A stretch of DNA of 64,000 nt from the NCBI GenBank assembly GCA_008671135.1, contig RQAP01000027.1:1-64000 (forward strand), read 5' to 3'. The notes beneath the pieces are model-generated. The model worked only from the letters and a program-made list of their open reading frames with translations, was not told the origin of the DNA and searched no databases. Source of the DNA: Collinsella aerofaciens. GTDB lineage: Bacteria > Actinomycetota > Coriobacteriia > Coriobacteriales > Coriobacteriaceae. This document shows, piece after piece, positions 60,601 through 64,000 of the stretch; position 1 is the first letter of the stretch; the number at the start of each line of letters is the position of its first letter. A program made the position numbers and the translations under genes.

Positions 60601-61102
60601 CCAGCTCATCCATGCGCGCGTTCGAAAGATCGGAGAGCGCCGCCATGAGGCTGGGACTCGTGGGGACAGGTGCTGGGAAGGGAAAGTTGGGGTTGACCGT
60701 GGGCGTTGTAGGCGCGGGACGCGCGGACTGTTTGGGCTGAGCCGCAAACGTGCGGACCGGCGTGCGCAAACCTTCGACGGGCTCGGCACCGCTGGCGTCC
60801 AGGTACGCCAGCGCCGTGGCGATGGCGTGCTTGCACATGCCGGGGTAGCGATAGGCAGCGGGGCAATCGCAGTCGTAGTCGATCACCTCGTGCTCGTCCA
60901 TGTCAAGCGCCACGTGCGTCTTGTACAGGTCGCCGCGCGAGCCGCGCACCGAGCCCTCAACCGTCACGTTTTTGGAGAAGCGCGAGCCGCTGTCCTCGAT
61001 CGACAGAACGGCGCCGTTGAGCATGAGCGAACGCCCCTTCATAAAGGTTCCGCTCAACGCCGCCTCTTTGCGAAGCGCCTGCACAAACGTCCCCTGCGCC
61101 AT
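57638..61102 (-). CDS. SNF2-family ATPase with N-terminal SWIM zinc finger
   Basis: A 1154-residue SWI2/SNF2 DNA-dependent ATPase. A SWIM zinc finger lies near residues 70-90 (CDCPAAYRYPGMCKH, the CxC...CxH form). A long middle region of about 550 residues follows. The helicase core starts near 640: GILADDMGLGKTLQM (Walker A), LDEAQYIKNP (DEAQ box), LTGTPIENRL, then the second lobe with HRILLFSQFTGML and DQATDRAHRIGQ (motif VI). Bacterial HepA/RapA-like and SWIM-SNF2 proteins act in transcription recycling or DNA repair; its target is unknown. GGAGGAAG precedes ATG 61102. The gene starts 28 bases after dnaE, so it may be cotranscribed with replication polymerase. Confidence 0.9.
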   Translation of the reverse strand: MAQGTFVQALRKEAALSGTFMKGRSLMLNGAVLSIEDSGSRFSKNVTVEGSVRGSRGDLYKTHVALDMDEHEVIDYDCDCPAAYRYPGMCKHAIATALAYLDASGAEPVEGLRTPVRTFAAQPKQSARPAPTTPTVNPNFPFPAPVPTSPSLMAALSDLSNARMDELASMRRKLAGAVGPDAPKAALEPSLVPYYNPLFADRFSWALEFRIRCGSVSYVVKDIDGMADAYVRGGTFSYGKKLTFVHTPEAFEDVSTKLLSLVLTTVAYLDDITSSRSASYDFARSGFVAERQLPLSEHSIVYVLDLLRGQTISFEPAWSRGTTTHRTYDVAVELSPQGEDEASAKRPPLLAAKIAPAAGGSYDLRLPADAYCFASGDVAYLVDTRRARRTDVAFAQHAAPFLSRLLPCRTPVHIAADQVGEFCRMALPILRDYTDLTAPAALDTVAPEPSFAMAIGVDDGLVTCKITVTYGDWSADLFSLGAPGSPFEEQRPGVPPRDEVAEFRVMDTAALYFDFYEGGLAFEERDDESLFCLLTEGLSALSELGEVMLSDRLRQISVRPAPKLSVRATVKSNLLDVELGASGLSAADLAIYLDSYKRHQTFARLTSGDIIRLDEGARAAFGLAEDLGVDAVDLLDGVSLPASSTLFVDSMLARTPALEADRDAAFRRTVERLDTLGKMDFTVPVSLKATLRGYQVDGYQWLGSLEHLGLGGILADDMGLGKTLQMIAHILARVEAGDTKPTLVVCPASLVYNWTAELERFAPSLDVCAIVGAKAQRRVQIAGVAEHNVVVTSYDLMRRDIDEYAEQDFARAVLDEAQYIKNPLTQVARAAKRLPAGVRFALTGTPIENRLSELWSIFDFLMPGLLGTRESFAKRFESPVEHAEGDSAARLQALVSPFVLRRVKEDVVADLPEKIEDTVMAQLTGEQRKLYLANQDRIAQQVQHRESSEFKKDKLKVLAELTKLRQICCDPRLHYEDYKAGSAKLDTCMELVHGAHDGGHRILLFSQFTGMLDIIGKRLAKEDIVFLKLTGASSKESRAKMVAQFQAGEVPVFLISLKAGGVGLNLTAADVVIHYDPWWNVAAQDQATDRAHRIGQQHTVTVYKLIAKDTIEERIMQMQESKRDLVNSVLGGDGISSALFTREDVLALLGGDGR

Positions 61103-61130
61103 CACTTCCTCCAATCTCACCCGGGGTAGC

Positions 61131-64000
61131 TTAGATAACCGTCACGCGGCCTTGGTTGCCGACGATGGCCTTTGCCTCTGCCAGCAGCGGAATCGAGCGT
61201 GCATTGACCTTGGCCGGCACCTCAGCGCGCAGCACGCGCCCGTCGACTTGCTCAATAAAGATCTCCACGCGGTCGCCGCCCGGGTTGGTGGTGAGCACCG
61301 TGGCCAGGCGCGCCATATTGCCCTGGCTAAAGCGGCTGTTGGGCACCATGACCTCAAAGACCTTGGGCTTGTTTTTCTCCTCGTTGAGCTCCAGCGGCAC
61401 AATCTCCTGCGCGATGATCTGGTCGCCGCGGTCCGAGCGCTCGAGCTTGCCCTTAATGCGCACAAACGCGTCGGACAGCTGCGCGCCGGTCTCGGGATCG
61501 ACCTCGCCGTACAGATACCCCTCGGCCTCCTTGTAGGTCTTGGGGAACACCACGACCGTGGCCTCGCCTTCCATGTCCTCGAGCTGCACGATGCCCATGG
61601 GGTCGCCGTTTTTGGTCACGCGCTTGGACACGCTCGAGACCATGCCGGCCCACCACAGCGCCTTGCCCTCGGGAATCTCCTGGTTGATGGTACCGCCCGT
61701 GGGGTTTTGCACCTCATAGCCGGTGTCGATCTGCGAGAACGAAAAATCGCGCGCCTTGGCTAGTGCATACTCAAACGGACGCAGCGGGTGGTCCGAGACA
61801 TAGATGCCCAGAACCTCTTTCTCCTGGCTCAGCTTAAGGTGGCGGTCCCATTCCTGGCCATCCGGATCGGGCACGCTCACCTCAAAGCCCGAGCCCTCAA
61901 CGTCGCCAAACATATCGAAGAACGACGTCTGGCCGCTCGCGCGATCCTTCTGGCGCTTTACTGCGGCATCGATGATGTTCTCGGGGTTGTTCTTGTCCAC
62001 AAAGTGCATCATCTGGCGACGCGGATACCCCGTGGAGTCGAAGGCGCCTGCCTTGATGAGCGATTCGATCACGCGACGGTTGGCCTGGCTCGAGTCCACG
62101 CGCTCGACAAAGTCGTGCAGCGTCTTAAACGGACCGCCCGCCTCGCGCTCGGCGATAATCGCCTGCGCCACGCCGGTGCCCACGCCGCGGATGCCGGCCA
62201 GACCAAAGCGCACGCCTTCCTTGGTAGCCGTGAACTCGGTGCCGGACTCGTTGACATCTGGCGAAAGCACGGGAATGCCGTCGTGACGGCACGCCGAGAC
62301 GTAGTGCACGATCTTGTCGGTCTTGCCCGTATAGGACGTCAAAACGGCCGCCATGTACTCGTGCGGATAGTGCGCCTTGAGCCACGCCGTCTGCATAACC
62401 AGGATGGCGTAGCCGGCGGAGTGCGACTTGTTGAAGGCGTAGGATGCGAACTCGAGAACATCGTCCCAAATCTTCTGGGCGACCTCGCGCGTGTAGTTGT
62501 TCTTGATAGCGCCGTTCATCCAGTGGTCGTAGGTGGTCTCGTCCGAGCCATCCTCCCAGTGCAGCACCGTCGACGTGAGCAGCTTAATCTTTTTCTTAGC
62601 CACGGGCTTACGGATACGCGAGTCCGATTCGCCCTTGGAGAAGCCGCACATCTCGACGGAGATGAGCATAACCTGTTCCTGGTAGACCATGGTGCCGTAG
62701 GTTTCGCCCAGGATGTCGTCCAGGCGGTCGTCGTAGGAGACAGCCGGCTCCTTGCCGTTCATACGGTTGATGTAGGACGAGACCATGCCGGCGCCCAGCG
62801 GGCCCGGGCGGTACAGGGCGATCAATGCCACGACGTGTTTGTACTCGGTGGGCTTCATGTTCTTGATCGTGGCCGTCATGCCGGCGGACTCGACCTGGAA
62901 GACGCCGGCGGTGTGGCCGGAGCCCATGAGCTTAAAGATCTCGGGATCGTCAAAGGGAATCTCTTCCTCTTTGATGTCGATGCCGAAGTTCTTTTTGATG
63001 TTTGCCTTGGCCTTGGAGATAACCGTCAGCGTGCGCAGGCCCAAGAAGTCCATCTTGAGCAGGCCCATGTCGGCGACGGTATGGCCCTCGTACTGGGTAA
63101 TCTCGACGCCGCCCTTGGTGTCGAGCTTGGTGGGCACGTGCTCGTTGACGGGGTCGCGGCAGATCAGAACGGCGCACGCGTGCACGCCCTCGCCACGGGT
63201 GAGGCCCTCGATCGAGAGCGCCGTGTCGATGATGCGGCGGGCGTCGTCGTCCTTTTTATAGGCCTCGGCAAAATCGGGGTTAAACAGATCCTCTTTGCCG
63301 GGTTGCTTTTCGAGCACCTGCTTGAGCTTGACCTTGGGGTCGCTCGAGACCATCTTGGACAGGCGCTGGCCCATGTAGACCGGATAGTCCAGCACGCGCG
63401 CGGCGTCGTTGATGGCCTGCTTGGCCTTAATGGTCGAGTAGGTGATGACGTGGGTGACCTTCTCGGGGCCGTAGAGCTGGCGAACGTGCTCCACGACCTC
63501 GAGGCGCCGCTCATCGTCGAAGTCCATATCGATATCGGGCATCTCGGTACGTTGCGGGGACAGGAACCTCTCGAACATCAGGCCGTTCTCGAGCGGGTCG
63601 AACGCGGTGATGTTCATGGCGTAGGCGACGATAGCGCCGGCGGCCGAGCCACGGCCGGGGCCGACGCCGATGCCGTTGTCCTTAGCCCATTGCACGTACT
63701 CGGCAACGATCAAAAAGTAGGCGGCAAAGCCCTTGTCGCAGATGACCTTGTATTCGTACTCAAAGCGCTCTTTGATGTTGACGCCACCGATCTCGCGCGT
63801 GGCCCAGTCGTCGCCATAGTGCTGGCGCAGGCCCTTCTCGCACTCGCGGCGGAACTGGCTCTCGTGCGTCTCGCCGGGATCGAGCAACGGAAAGCGCGGC
63901 AGGATGATAGAGTCCCAGTCCAGCTCAACGTAGCACTTGTCGGCGATCTCGAGCGTGTTGTCGCAGGCCTCGGGGCAATACGGGAACATCGCCCGCATCT
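61131..64000 (-). CDS. dnaE: DNA polymerase III alpha subunit DnaE, 5' end beyond the window
   Basis: The visible 956 residues cover the C-terminal four fifths of the replicative polymerase; the first part of the PHP domain lies beyond base 64000. The polymerase active site is in MPDIDMDFDDERR, with GVGPGRGSAAGAIVAY before it and MDFLGLRTLTVI after it. The helix-hairpin-helix region is near GLAGIRGVGTGVAQAI, and an OB fold (WAGMVSSVSKRVTKNGDPMGIVQLEDMEG) precedes the C-terminus. The layout is DnaE-type, not PolC. Its stop lies 28 bases before the SNF2 gene start. No frameshift is seen. Confidence 0.96.
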   Translation of the reverse strand, partial: MRAMFPYCPEACDNTLEIADKCYVELDWDSIILPRFPLLDPGETHESQFRRECEKGLRQHYGDDWATREIGGVNIKERFEYEYKVICDKGFAAYFLIVAEYVQWAKDNGIGVGPGRGSAAGAIVAYAMNITAFDPLENGLMFERFLSPQRTEMPDIDMDFDDERRLEVVEHVRQLYGPEKVTHVITYSTIKAKQAINDAARVLDYPVYMGQRLSKMVSSDPKVKLKQVLEKQPGKEDLFNPDFAEAYKKDDDARRIIDTALSIEGLTRGEGVHACAVLICRDPVNEHVPTKLDTKGGVEITQYEGHTVADMGLLKMDFLGLRTLTVISKAKANIKKNFGIDIKEEEIPFDDPEIFKLMGSGHTAGVFQVESAGMTATIKNMKPTEYKHVVALIALYRPGPLGAGMVSSYINRMNGKEPAVSYDDRLDDILGETYGTMVYQEQVMLISVEMCGFSKGESDSRIRKPVAKKKIKLLTSTVLHWEDGSDETTYDHWMNGAIKNNYTREVAQKIWDDVLEFASYAFNKSHSAGYAILVMQTAWLKAHYPHEYMAAVLTSYTGKTDKIVHYVSACRHDGIPVLSPDVNESGTEFTATKEGVRFGLAGIRGVGTGVAQAIIAEREAGGPFKTLHDFVERVDSSQANRRVIESLIKAGAFDSTGYPRRQMMHFVDKNNPENIIDAAVKRQKDRASGQTSFFDMFGDVEGSGFEVSVPDPDGQEWDRHLKLSQEKEVLGIYVSDHPLRPFEYALAKARDFSFSQIDTGYEVQNPTGGTINQEIPEGKALWWAGMVSSVSKRVTKNGDPMGIVQLEDMEGEATVVVFPKTYKEAEGYLYGEVDPETGAQLSDAFVRIKGKLERSDRGDQIIAQEIVPLELNEEKNKPKVFEVMVPNSRFSQGNMARLATVLTTNPGGDRVEIFIEQVDGRVLRAEVPAKVNARSIPLLAEAKAIVGNQGRVTVI

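Overview
The window is dense, high-GC bacterial DNA, and its gene set fits the class Coriobacteriia (Actinomycetota), most likely a gut Collinsella. That assignment is by protein and repeat style and was not searched. Most genes lie on the minus strand. There are about 46 credible protein genes, one interrupted gene, one cobalamin riboswitch and several families of dispersed repeats. I see no rRNA, tRNA, CRISPR array or prophage.

Layout. 1-420 has no recognisable gene. 0.4-10 kb: a DtxR/MntR-type regulator, an ABC-F ATPase with a Cof-type HAD phosphatase, the phosphate importer pstSCAB behind a candidate PHO box, an M20 dipeptidase and a second HAD phosphatase. 10-20 kb: a DegV lipid-binding protein, a YafQ/DinJ-like toxin-antitoxin pair with its own operator, a LOG-family protein, three queuosine genes (tgt, queA, queH), a short-chain dehydrogenase, a tail-anchored coiled-coil protein and a DUF3267 membrane protein. 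20-29 kb: a methionyl-tRNA-synthetase-like protein, an RsmB/NOP2-type RNA methyltransferase, an unlisted 56-residue membrane protein, a TIM-barrel-like unknown, a second DegV protein, class 3 fructose-bisphosphatase and two tandem GtrA proteins.

29-34.4 kb is the most interesting region. A cobalamin riboswitch precedes a 1265-residue secreted protein with four DUF4430 (transcobalamin C-terminal-like) domains, a beta-propeller and a membrane anchor, followed by a membrane-tethered protein ending in a fifth DUF4430 domain. Together they look like a surface corrinoid-capture system.

34.5-50.6 kb: an UbiB-type kinase with a small helical partner, a C69 dipeptidase, a 238-bp element with perfect 35-bp inverted ends, fchA-folD, two duplicated lipoproteins (one frameshifted), a Tat-exported and probably sortase-anchored PI-PLC, a YhcG-type nuclease, a zinc-ribbon protein, a CDF transporter and a single-pass membrane protein. 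50.7-64 kb: fhs, ruvCAB, a degenerate NAD-synthetase-like protein, superoxide reductase, a SWIM-SNF2 ATPase and the 3' part of dnaE.

Genes that appear to work together: pstSCAB (phosphate uptake); tgt, queA and queH (queuosine in tRNA); fhs, fchA and folD (tetrahydrofolate one-carbon steps, with FolD lacking cyclohydrolase residues and FchA supplying that step); ruvCAB (Holliday junctions); and the riboswitch with both DUF4430 proteins (corrinoids). Three repeat families recur between genes: a palindrome with a conserved stem that probably acts as a terminator, a folded element directly after stop codons, and hairpins with variable arms around a CCTGTCCC-like loop.
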